Assembly: GCA_036388895.1 (NCBI GenBank)
Contig: DASVQY010000063.1
Span: 62,001 to 126,000, forward strand
Length of the DNA stretch: 64,000 nt
Direction of reading: 5' to 3'
Origin: SXVE01 sp036388895
GTDB taxonomy: Bacteria; Acidobacteriota; Blastocatellia; Pyrinomonadales; Pyrinomonadaceae
A program made the position numbers and the translations under genes. Positions 41,521 to 49,447 of the stretch are shown here, in pieces (positions within the stretch are counted from its first letter, which is position 1; every line of letters starts with the position of its first letter). The notes under the pieces were generated by a model. The model made no database searches. It had not been told where the DNA came from and saw only the letters and a list, made by a program, of their open reading frames with translations.

Positions 41521-42297
41521 TTACCAGTTGTAAATTTTCCCGACATCGAGAACCGTTAAATTTTTGATGTTCAGTTTTTGAATTTGGGCGACAATTTCAT
41601 CGCGATACATCGGTTTTAGATTAATAGCGAAAATCGGACAATCGGTGTGCTCGAATTTTTCGATTTCCGATTGCAAAATCTTCGGCGTCAAATGATGCGA
41701 AACACGCGCTAATTCTTCAAATTCATCCGGGAACGCGCATTCGATTAAAAGCGCGTTTAAATTTTTCGCCTTATTGACCGTTTGCCAGAATTCGTCCATT
41801 TCCGCCGTGTCGCTGCTGATGGCGAATGAATTTTTACCGTCGGAAACGATAAATCCGACTGCCGGAACTTTGTGATTGACGCCTTCGGCGACGAAACGCA
41901 AACCGCCGACGCAAAACTCTCTGCCGCGTTCAAAAGCGATATATTCCATAATCGCACCGTTTTCGTTTGACAGTTCGGAAAACCGCGGATAAATATCCCA
42001 ATTAAAAATATCGCGCTCGAGAATTTCGATGACTGCTCTTTCGGCGTAAATTTTAACCTGCTCGGTTAAAGTCGCAAATAAATCGTCTAAAAACAAAGGC
42101 AGTCCCGCGATATGATCGAGATGAGCATGCGTTAAAACGACGTGACGAATTTTTTGTTTTTGTTCAAAGCTTGTCCCCATCGCCAGGCTTCCGGCGTCAA
42201 TGGCAACCGAATCGTTAATAATAAAGCAGGAGAGATGTTGCCGTGGAGAAGCCGAGCCGTTTTCATCGAATGTACTTGGAAGCAACTGAAATTTCAC
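41521..42297 (-). CDS. Metallo-beta-lactamase-fold hydrolase, class II cyclic-nucleotide phosphodiesterase-like
   Basis: The 258-residue protein has the metal motif THAHLDHIAG (HxHxDH), further ligands in GVNHKVPAVGF and SSDTAE, and ECAFPDEF and VSHHLTP near the end. This arrangement fits class II 3',5'-cyclic nucleotide phosphodiesterases (CpdP/PDE1 type), with HHLTP as the family mark, rather than beta-lactamases or glyoxalases. It would hydrolyse cAMP or cGMP, but the substrate needs testing. No signal peptide is present. Confidence 0.75.
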   Translation of the reverse strand: MKFQLLPSTFDENGSASPRQHLSCFIINDSVAIDAGSLAMGTSFEQKQKIRHVVLTHAHLDHIAGLPLFLDDLFATLTEQVKIYAERAVIEILERDIFNWDIYPRFSELSNENGAIMEYIAFERGREFCVGGLRFVAEGVNHKVPAVGFIVSDGKNSFAISSDTAEMDEFWQTVNKAKNLNALLIECAFPDEFEELARVSHHLTPKILQSEIEKFEHTDCPIFAINLKPMYRDEIVAQIQKLNIKNLTVLDVGKIYNW

Positions 42298-42331
42298 TAT
42301 ACTTTATTTTATAACTTTGATTTTACAAAAC

Positions 42332-43093
42332 TCATCTCGCGCAGGTTTGCGCCCGTCCGCCGTCAATTTCGTAAGTCGCGCCGGTAATCCAAGAAGCGTT
42401 TTCCGATGCTAAAAAATAAATCAGTTCCGCCACTTCTTCCGGCGTTCCGACACGTCCGAGCGGGTGCGTTGTTTTCGATTTTTCCAAAAAACTTTCGTAA
42501 TCCGCGTCAGCCATTCCGCCACGCTTGTGCAAATTTGTCACAACAACCCCCGGGTTAACGGCGTTTACGCGGACTCCTTTCGGAGCGAGCTCCAAAGCCG
42601 AACATCTGGTCAATTGGTCAATCGCGGCTTTGGAAACGCAATAAGCCAAAACTCCTGGAAAAGCGCGAAGTCCGGTGACGCTCGAAACATTGACGATATT
42701 TCCTTTTGTTTTTTCCAGATGCGGAGCGCATTTTTGCATCATATAAAAAACCGTACGAAGGTTTATATTCATCATCTTGTCCCAATCGTCGAGCGAAGTA
42801 TCTTCAATCGAACCGTTTTTTATAATTCCGGCGGCATTAATTAGAACGTCAATTTGACCGAAATTTTCAATCGTATCCGACATCAGACGATCAACCTGAG
42901 TAGTCTCCAGAATATCGGTCAGACTGATTTTAACGAAACCGTTTTTTTCACGAGCATCATCACGAAGAAGTCCCAATTCTTTTTCATTTCTGCCTACAGC
43001 GACTACCTTTGCTCCATTTTCGGCGAAAAGCATTGCAGCAGCGCGTCCGATTCCGCTGCTGGCGCCAGTGATAACGGCAACTTTGTCATTCAT
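42332..43093 (-). CDS. SDR-family oxidoreductase
   Basis: The 253-residue classical short-chain dehydrogenase has the NAD(P) motif TGASSGIGRA (residues 10-19), the NAAG segment, catalytic Ser in VSSVTGL, Tyr-x-x-x-Lys in YCVSKAA, and the C-terminal NASWITGATYEIDGG. The substrate is not evident; relatives are annotated as glucose dehydrogenase or 3-oxoacyl-ACP reductase. The gene starts at ATG 43093 and ends 34 bp before the metallo-hydrolase gene. Confidence 0.9.
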   Translation of the reverse strand: MNDKVAVITGASSGIGRAAAMLFAENGAKVVAVGRNEKELGLLRDDAREKNGFVKISLTDILETTQVDRLMSDTIENFGQIDVLINAAGIIKNGSIEDTSLDDWDKMMNINLRTVFYMMQKCAPHLEKTKGNIVNVSSVTGLRAFPGVLAYCVSKAAIDQLTRCSALELAPKGVRVNAVNPGVVVTNLHKRGGMADADYESFLEKSKTTHPLGRVGTPEEVAELIYFLASENASWITGATYEIDGGRAQTCAR

Positions 43094-43189
43094 AAATTTA
43101 CAGGTTTGAAATTATAAAAGCAGTTTACCACAACAGGTTAACGAAAGATTCAGCTTTATTTCAATATTGATAAATACAATCTCGAAAAT

Positions 43190-43226
43190 AAAAAAGGACA
43201 GCCGAATTTTACGGCTGTCCTTTTTT
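43190..43226. terminator. Intrinsic terminator after the 72-residue ORF
   Basis: aaaaaaggacagccg (43190-43204) pairs perfectly with 43212-43226 across a 7-base loop. On the minus strand it gives a GC stem with U6 tail 56 bp past the stop of the 43282-43500 gene; it would also work in the plus direction. Confidence 0.88.
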
Positions 43227-43281
43227 CAGAGATTGCGATTGAGAATTAAGCAATAAACAACAACTTGATTTACAATAATTA

Positions 43282-43500
43282 TTAAACTTCGCCGACCTGC
43301 GGACGAGGCGTAAAAAACTGCTCGATGGCAAGTTTTGTTTCTTCACGCTTGCGAATCTGAAAATCGCTTACCCAGCTCGTTACCGTCGAAACCATCTGGC
43401 GGGCTGATTCTTGTTTCGATGTTTTTTCGACTGCCGGCTGCGCTTCGACGTTTTTGATCTCCCCTTTTTTGATTACCTTAATCTTACCCTTTGTAGACAT
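43282..43500 (-). CDS. Small hypothetical protein (72 residues)
   Basis: The 72-residue protein is Lys/Glu/Thr-rich (KGKIKVIKKGEIKNVE at the N-terminus; TSWVSDFQIRKREETKLAIEQFF in the middle). It is predicted helical and soluble. No family is recognised. ggag and a T-rich leader precede the ATG at 43500, and it has its own terminator, so it is a small monocistronic unit. Confidence 0.6.
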   Translation of the reverse strand: MSTKGKIKVIKKGEIKNVEAQPAVEKTSKQESARQMVSTVTSWVSDFQIRKREETKLAIEQFFTPRPQVGEV

Positions 43501-43848
43501 TATTGCGTTGCTCCTTATTTTTATGACTGCTTATTAAAATGTATTCCTTTTTTGTTACGTTTAATTCCCCGCTGGTACGAATAGCAATTTGGATGCCACT
43601 TATGAGAACGATTGAAAAATGATTTTTTGCGGATGCGAATTAACTTTTTTTTGTCCGATTAAATTTTTGGCATTCTGCAAACTCTTGTCGTTTATTTTCG
43701 CGCTTTGCTAATAGCATTAAACGATTTCGTTTCGCGCTTCGTTCCATTTTTTTATTAAAACAGCGATGAAATCGGAATAAAATTAAAATGAAGTTTTCAT
43801 CGAAAAACCCGTCTTCGCCTGGCATACACGTTGCCGAAAAGCAGAGCG
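43501..43848. other. Gene-free divergent region
   Basis: These 348 bp separate the minus-strand 72-residue gene from the plus-strand gene at 43849. No open frame with convincing coding features is present (a 61-codon minus-strand frame at 43640-43825 is judged chance). TTGTCG (43687-43692) and TAATAG (43711-43716), 18 bp apart, could be a weak plus-strand promoter. No strong hairpin or known RNA motif is visible. Confidence 0.4.
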
Positions 43849-44622
43849 ATGAACATTTTCGATTTTTTAATTATTTATCTGGCGTGCGGCGCTCCGGTTT
43901 CCGTTTATTTACATTTTCAAAATCGTCGTCTTTATTCCAAACAGTCGTGGCTCAAAACCGTACTCTATTTAGTTTTCTGGATTCCCTTTTTCGTGCAAAT
44001 AATACTAAAAAGCCGAATGTTCAAAGATTTCTTGAAATTCAGTCTTAATTCAAAAAAGAAACTCGATATTGATAAGGACAATCAAGTTTTGCTCGTTCAA
44101 AAAAAAATCGAAAATATTTTGTCTGAAAACGATGCGAATATTTCTGTATACGAATTTCGGGAGGTTTTTGAAAGGTTTGTCGGTCTAACGAAAGCGAGCG
44201 CGAATTATAAAAACGAGCCTTTCGAGCACGAGAAAGAATTTTTTCGCGTCAGCAAAAAAGGCAATCAAGAACTTTCCTCTAAATGTCTACATAGACGCAA
44301 CCAAAAACGTCTTTATTTTCATCATACCGAAGCCGAAAAGGATTTTTTGCAAATGATCACAAGAATTTCCGATTCAGTGATCGAACAAGCGGAGTTGCGG
44401 CGCACGACGATTGAATTGAGCACGCTTTTAAATAACTCGAAAATTCGCGCGGCTTTGACCGAAATGTTCGACTCAAAATCGCAAATAATCCCGAAAACCG
44501 CCGTCAAAGATTTGGAGAAAGATTTATGGATGCCCGAACTACACAAACCGCCAGCCGTCAATCACATTTCGACGAACTGGCGAATTACCAGAGAGAAAGT
44601 GAACTTGTCCGCCAAAGATTAG
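43849..44622 (+). CDS. Membrane-anchored protein of unknown function
   Basis: From ATG 43849 the product is 257 residues with two N-terminal hydrophobic helices (IFDFLIIYLACGAPVSVYLHF and TVLYLVFWIPFFVQIILK), then a charged, helical cytoplasmic part. No domain is recognised. Its last 97 bases overlap the next gene in another frame (44526-44622). The long overlap with the downstream membrane protein suggests they are co-expressed and interact. Confidence 0.65.
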   Translation: MNIFDFLIIYLACGAPVSVYLHFQNRRLYSKQSWLKTVLYLVFWIPFFVQIILKSRMFKDFLKFSLNSKKKLDIDKDNQVLLVQKKIENILSENDANISVYEFREVFERFVGLTKASANYKNEPFEHEKEFFRVSKKGNQELSSKCLHRRNQKRLYFHHTEAEKDFLQMITRISDSVIEQAELRRTTIELSTLLNNSKIRAALTEMFDSKSQIIPKTAVKDLEKDLWMPELHKPPAVNHISTNWRITREKVNLSAKD

Positions 44623-45197
44623 ATTACCTGATCACCGCTAACGCCGAAACCGCGAGGCAAAAAGCGATGTATCACAGCGACCGGGAGAAACTCGAAGCCG
44701 AATTAATGGCGAATCCTTTAGATACGGAAAAAACTTACGCTTATTTCGGTATGATGCTCGGAGCTTTTCCGCCCGCCGCTTTTTTTATTAAATTTGCGAT
44801 TGATTCGAACTTGCTCGTCAGAGACGAAGCGTGGATTTTCGGCGTATTGTTTATCGTCAATTTGATTTCGGCGATTGTCGGATATTTTACGGGCAAATTC
44901 ATCGGCAGAAGCGTTCGCGAGGCGGAAACTTATTCATGGCTTCCGATGCTTTTCCTTCTTCCTTTTATCGGAATGTTTTGGGGAATATTGGCGGGCGGCG
45001 CGGGCGGCGCTGTCATTCTTATTTTCGGCGCGTTTTTCGGAGCAATTTTAGGTGCAATAGTCGGCGGCGCTGCTTTGCCTGTTTTCACGATTTTTCACCG
45101 TTTGCTCAAACGCGGCGACCAGATCGAATTGAAACATTTTCTGCCGATTGCTTTCGGTGTCACTTTCACCATTTGTTCGTTTATTCTCGGAATGTAA
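44526..45197 (+). CDS. Membrane protein with N-terminal coiled coil
   Basis: The 223-residue protein has a helical, probably coiled-coil N-terminus (about residues 10-65, ELANYQRESELVRQRLDYL) and four or five hydrophobic segments, including a glycine-rich GGAGGAVILIFGAFFGAILGAIVGG. No family is recognised. The start ATG 44526 lies inside the preceding gene; ggag 9 bases before it supports it, and the codon usage of the overlap reads better in this frame than an internal start would allow. Confidence 0.68.
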   Translation: MDARTTQTASRQSHFDELANYQRESELVRQRLDYLITANAETARQKAMYHSDREKLEAELMANPLDTEKTYAYFGMMLGAFPPAAFFIKFAIDSNLLVRDEAWIFGVLFIVNLISAIVGYFTGKFIGRSVREAETYSWLPMLFLLPFIGMFWGILAGGAGGAVILIFGAFFGAILGAIVGGAALPVFTIFHRLLKRGDQIELKHFLPIAFGVTFTICSFILGM

Positions 45198-45211
45198 ATA
45201 TTTTTGGTAAA

Positions 45212-45291
45212 CTCATAAGCATTTAACACAAAATTCATTAAATTGTTACACTTTAGTAACATTTCTTAAATATACGTTAAATGCTTATGAG
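45212..45291 (+). promoter_or_regulatory. Hairpin that hides the DUF2490 start codon
   Basis: ctcataagcatttaac (45212-45227) is perfectly complementary to 45276-45291, and the right arm contains both candidate ATG start codons (45281 and 45287). An inner stem tgttac/gtaaca (45244-45249 with 45256-45261) can stack inside. If transcribed, the 16-bp stem would mask the translation start; as DNA it is a large cruciform. Confidence 0.7.
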
Positions 45292-45982
45292 CAAATACTT
45301 GTTTTTGTCAGCTTTTTTTCTGCTTTCAAACCTCTGCATTTATTCTCAAACAACTCCGCCCGAAGATGATGTTCAATTTTGGAGTGAAACTACTGTTTCG
45401 ACTCCTGTTTACAAAACGAAAAATTCCAGAGGCGAAAGCGTCGAAAAAATAGGATTTTTTTTCAACGGTAATTTGCGCGTCGGGCGCAATGTTTCGCGTC
45501 CCGTAGATGAAAGAGTCGGTTTCGGTTTCGATTTTTTTATTAATAAGTATTTAACTTTTACTCCGAGTTATCTTTACCGCGCCGCTCAGCCTTACAAAGG
45601 ACGTGAAGAATACGAACATCGCACCAGATTCGATCTAACCACCGGGAAAAAATGGTCGAAATTTTCTCTCAGAGACCGCAACCGCATTGAATACCGCATC
45701 AGAAATTCGCGCCCGGATTCGGTTCGTTATCGAAATAAATTACAGCTCACGGTTCCGGTAAAAAAAGACAAAAAAGAAATTTTTGCTCCGTTTGTTGCGA
45801 CCGAACCGTTTTATGATTTTCGCGAAAAACATTGGACGAGAAACGAATTTTCCATCGGCATCGGCAAAAAGTTTACCGACAACTTCTCCACCGATTTTTT
45901 TTACCTGCTGCAGAAGAATCGCGGAAACGCTTTAAAAACCGTGAATGCTTTCGGCGTCAATTTCAAAATTAAAATTGACTGA
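45281..45982 (+). CDS. DUF2490-family outer-membrane protein
   Basis: The 233-residue protein has a signal peptide (KYLFLSAFFLLSNLCIYSQ) and then alternating beta strands with the DUF2490 hallmarks: FWSETTVSTPVY, HRTRFDLTTGKKWSKFSLRDRNRIEYRIR, and FVATEPFYDF. DUF2490 proteins are predicted outer-membrane beta-barrels of unknown function. Whether it starts at ATG 45281 or 45287 is unclear. No ribosome-binding site is seen, and the start is within a strong hairpin. Confidence 0.88.
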   Translation: MLMSKYLFLSAFFLLSNLCIYSQTTPPEDDVQFWSETTVSTPVYKTKNSRGESVEKIGFFFNGNLRVGRNVSRPVDERVGFGFDFFINKYLTFTPSYLYRAAQPYKGREEYEHRTRFDLTTGKKWSKFSLRDRNRIEYRIRNSRPDSVRYRNKLQLTVPVKKDKKEIFAPFVATEPFYDFREKHWTRNEFSIGIGKKFTDNFSTDFFYLLQKNRGNALKTVNAFGVNFKIKID

Positions 45983-46080
45983 AATTCAAATTAAAATTGA
46001 CTAAAAAACGTTAAACGGTTATTCGTAAATGACGGTTGAAACAGTTTTGAAAAAACTGACGACGCGTTATTCATTCGGCG

Positions 46081-47829
46081 ATGCTGCTTTTCCTACATTT
46101 ATTTGCGCTTTTCTTACTCGTCCTGCTCGGCTTTTACGTTTTCGTCGCCGATCCGCGCAACCGTGCGCATCAGACTTTTGCGGCATTTATCTCATTTCTC
46201 GCTTTTTGGACGGTCAAAGATTTAATTTTCTGGAATTTTTATGATGAAAAAATCGGCGCCGGATGGTGGGCTTCGGTCAGCTTTATCGTCGCACTTTTGA
46301 TGCAGTGCGCGCTCGTCGTATTCGCCTGGGTTTTCCCGGAAAACGCGCGCACGCCGCGCAAACGCGCCGCGGTAATTTTTGCGCCCGGTCTCGTTCTCGT
46401 TCCGTCCGCCGCTTTTGGACTGTTATGGCACAAGGTCGGGATTCAGAACGGCATTTTCGTCATTGATCTCGCGCCGCTCGCTTACGCGTTCGTTTTGTAT
46501 GTTTATTTCTTATTTTTTTACGGCGTCGTCGTTTTATATCGAAAATACCGGAATTATCGCGGCACGCAAAAAGGACAACAAATCGGCGCGATTCTTTGGG
46601 CGGTGGCGATCACGGGCATTTTGAAGACTTTCGCCAATATCATTCTGCCTTTTTACGGAATTTATTATTTTTTACCGTTCAGCGCGATTTTCGTTTTGCC
46701 CGGCGTTTTGATTTACGCTTACGCCATCTCGAATTTCAAACTTTTCTCGCTGCAAACCGCGCTCGATCAATTCCGGCTTTTTCCGATTGCCTATAAAATC
46801 GCCTTGATTATTGCGTCGGTCGCTATTCTAAGTTTCGTTTTATTTCAAATCCCGATTGTTTGGTGGTCATTTCAAAACGGAATGTCTTTTGAAGCGTGGC
46901 GGCGCTATCTGGTTTTCAGCATAATTTCGGCGCTCGTTCCGAATCTTCTGCTCGTTCTACTGATTGTACGGACGATCTCGCGCCCGCTTCGGAAAATAAC
47001 TCTCGCGGCGCTGCAAGTGACGAAGGGAAACTACGGAACGGAAATCGAGCTGCGAAAAAGCAACGATGAAATCGGTCTTTTGGCGAATTCTTTCAACGAA
47101 ATGAGCCGCAAAATGTCTTCGGACATAGAACAATTGCGATGCTTAAACGAACAGCTCGTCCGCACCGAAAAGCTTGCGGCGATGGGAACGCTGGCAGCGG
47201 GCGTCGCTCACGAAGTCAATAATCCTCTCGCCTCGATTTCTTCGCTGATTCAGATGATGCAGTCGAACGACGGCTTGGATGAAAAAACAAAGGACAATCT
47301 AAGATTGATTTCCACGCAGATTCAGCGCATTTCTCAAGTAACGCGAGATATGATGGATTTCGCGCGCGCGCGTCCGGCTGCCAAAAGTTCCGTTGATATA
47401 AATAAAGTAATCGAAACAACCTTACGATTAGCGAGTTTCGACAAAGCTTTTCAAAAGCTTAAATTAACAAAACGTCTCGAAAAAAATTTGCCGCAAATTT
47501 ACGCCGACGGCGATCAAATACAGCAAGTTTTTCTCAATCTATTGCTAAACGCTCGCGACGCGATGCCCGACGGCGGCGAGATATTCGTTGAAACATCCAA
47601 TAAATTGAATGAAATAATCGTTGAAATAACCGACAGCGGCATCGGCATCAAAGACGACGACGTAAAAAAAATCTTCGACCCTTTTTTTACAACGAAACCT
47701 ACGGGCAAAGGCACGGGGCTCGGTTTAGCCGTCTGTTACGGAATAATCACCGCGCACAACGGAAAAATCGAGGTTCTTTCCAATGAAAGCGGCGGCACGT
47801 CATTTCTGGTCGCATTGCCGGTCAAATAA
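46081..47829 (+). CDS. Membrane histidine kinase (HAMP, HisKA, HATPase)
   Basis: The 582-residue protein has an N-terminal membrane region of about seven helices (residues 1-300), a HAMP-like segment (RTISRPLRKITLAALQV, about 305-360), a HisKA domain with the phosphorylated His in AAGVAHEVNNPLASIS, and a HATPase_c domain with N-box NLLLNARDAMP, G1 DSGIGI and G2 GKGTGLGLAV. This is the NtrB-like class. No response regulator is adjacent, so it is an orphan. The signal it senses is not visible; the membrane part is similar to the 7TM receptor-type kinases. Confidence 0.9.
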   Translation: MLLFLHLFALFLLVLLGFYVFVADPRNRAHQTFAAFISFLAFWTVKDLIFWNFYDEKIGAGWWASVSFIVALLMQCALVVFAWVFPENARTPRKRAAVIFAPGLVLVPSAAFGLLWHKVGIQNGIFVIDLAPLAYAFVLYVYFLFFYGVVVLYRKYRNYRGTQKGQQIGAILWAVAITGILKTFANIILPFYGIYYFLPFSAIFVLPGVLIYAYAISNFKLFSLQTALDQFRLFPIAYKIALIIASVAILSFVLFQIPIVWWSFQNGMSFEAWRRYLVFSIISALVPNLLLVLLIVRTISRPLRKITLAALQVTKGNYGTEIELRKSNDEIGLLANSFNEMSRKMSSDIEQLRCLNEQLVRTEKLAAMGTLAAGVAHEVNNPLASISSLIQMMQSNDGLDEKTKDNLRLISTQIQRISQVTRDMMDFARARPAAKSSVDINKVIETTLRLASFDKAFQKLKLTKRLEKNLPQIYADGDQIQQVFLNLLLNARDAMPDGGEIFVETSNKLNEIIVEITDSGIGIKDDDVKKIFDPFFTTKPTGKGTGLGLAVCYGIITAHNGKIEVLSNESGGTSFLVALPVK

Positions 47830-48065
47830 GCGATTTCACTGGTTTTTGCCGGTCAAAATAAAATTCAAATTTTTGTTTCATATATTTTCTAATTTTCGGA
47901 AAATGTAATATCGTTTTACTTAACAAACCTTTGAAGAAATATCTTTTTATTTCTGAACACACTTTTATAAATTCGTTGCGCTTTGTCTTTTCTGCTTTTT
48001 TAAGACTGCATTGATTTGCCGCAATGTTTTTTCGAGGTTTTAGCAAATTCTTAAAGGAAATGAAA

Positions 48066-49388
48066 ATGAAAATCAGACTTTTCAGCCTTACGGCTATTTT
48101 TCTATTCGCCTGCACTGTCTTCGGACAGCAGCGCCCTACGGCTTTCATCAACGCCAGAATTATTCCGATTGCCGGTCAGCCGATTGAGCAAGGCGTTTTG
48201 ATCGTTCAGAACGGAAAGATTACGGCGGTCGGCGACGCCCGCACGGTTAGACTTTCTTCCGACGTTCAAACCGTTGATTTGAAAGGCAAAGTGATTATGC
48301 CCGGTTTAATAGACACGCACAGTCATATCGGCGAAGGTTCGGGCGCGGACGGTTCCAGTCCGATTCAGCCCGACGTGCGTCTTTTGGATTCGCTGAACGC
48401 GCGAGCGGCGAGTTTGCAGCGCGCACAAGCGGGCGGCATTACGACAGTCAACGTTATGCCCGGTTCCGGTCACCTGGACAGCGGTCAGACGCTTTACCTC
48501 AAACTCCGCGACGGAGCGAGAACCGTTGACGATTTGCTGATTTACGACAAAAGCGGAAATTACATGGGCGGAATAAAATTCGCAAACGGCACAAATTCGC
48601 TTCGCACCGGCGGGGGAAATTTTCCCGGAACACGTTCCAAATCAGCCGCTCTTATCCGCGAACAATTCATCAAAGCGCAGGATTACCGCGAAAAAATCAG
48701 AAAAGCCGGCGATGACAAATCCAAATTGCCGCCGCGCGATTTAGCTATGGAAGCTCTCGTCGAAGCCTTAGACGGAAAACGCACCGTTCATTTCCACACT
48801 CATCGGCACGACGATATTTTGACGGTTTTGCGCCTTCAAAAAGAGTTCGGCTTCAAAGTCGTGTTGCAGCATGTTTCCGAGGCATGGAAAGTCGCCGATG
48901 AAATAGCCAAAGCGAACGCGCCGGCTTCTATAATTATGATTGACAGCCCGGGCGGAAAACTCGAAACCGTGGATGTCAGCTATACGAACGGCGCCGCGCT
49001 CGAAAAATCCGGCGCGCTCGTCGGTTTTCACACGGACGATTATATTACCGATTCCCGCTTGTTTTTGCGTTCTGCCGGATTAGCGGTTCGCGCCGGAATG
49101 TCGCGCGAAAAGGCTTTGTACGGTATGACCATGGCGGGCGCGAAAATGCTCGAACTCGATTCGAGAATCGGTTCGCTCGAAACGGGCAAAGATGCTGATT
49201 TCATCGTGCTTTCCGGCGATCCTTTGAGTGTTTACACGCTCGTTTTGCAAACATGGGTTGACGGCGCGAAGGTTTTTGACCGGAACGACCCGAAAGATCA
49301 CCTCATCGCCGTCGGCGGCTTCGGCGCTTCGAGTGACCGCCAAATTCATATTGATTGCTTTGACGACGATTTCGGAGGGCAAAAATAA
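48066..49388 (+). CDS. Secreted amidohydrolase, catalytically intact copy
   Basis: From ATG 48066 (with aaagga 9 bp upstream) the product is 440 residues with signal peptide (LFSLTAIFLFACTVFGQQ). It is an imidazolonepropionase/dipeptidase-type amidohydrolase with the metal motif GLIDTHSHIG, HTHRHDD, QHVSEAWK and the catalytic Asp region FHTDDYIT, then SRIGSLETGKDADFIVLSGDP. It should be exported and active on an amide or ester. Its stop overlaps the start of the next gene (TAATG), and that neighbour is a paralogue without the metal ligands; they probably form a complex. Confidence 0.88.
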   Translation: MKIRLFSLTAIFLFACTVFGQQRPTAFINARIIPIAGQPIEQGVLIVQNGKITAVGDARTVRLSSDVQTVDLKGKVIMPGLIDTHSHIGEGSGADGSSPIQPDVRLLDSLNARAASLQRAQAGGITTVNVMPGSGHLDSGQTLYLKLRDGARTVDDLLIYDKSGNYMGGIKFANGTNSLRTGGGNFPGTRSKSAALIREQFIKAQDYREKIRKAGDDKSKLPPRDLAMEALVEALDGKRTVHFHTHRHDDILTVLRLQKEFGFKVVLQHVSEAWKVADEIAKANAPASIIMIDSPGGKLETVDVSYTNGAALEKSGALVGFHTDDYITDSRLFLRSAGLAVRAGMSREKALYGMTMAGAKMLELDSRIGSLETGKDADFIVLSGDPLSVYTLVLQTWVDGAKVFDRNDPKDHLIAVGGFGASSDRQIHIDCFDDDFGGQK

Positions 49389-49447
49389 TGAATTACGATT
49401 TACGATTTACGATTTACGAACGAGTCATTGTAAACAATTACAAATTT
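49388..49447 (+). repeat. Repeat-derived N-terminal codons of the inactive amidohydrolase
   Basis: tacgatttacgatttacgat direct repeats, in frame from the ATG, extend the N-terminus by about 20 residues ahead of the signal peptide. The normal ribosome-binding site and start codon stay upstream of the repeats, which suggests that the repeat was inserted after the start codon. Confidence 0.7.

Noticed and set aside
43640..43825. 61-codon minus-strand open frame in the gene-free gap
   Set aside because: Very basic, no ribosome-binding site, no family resemblance; likely chance in AT-rich DNA.
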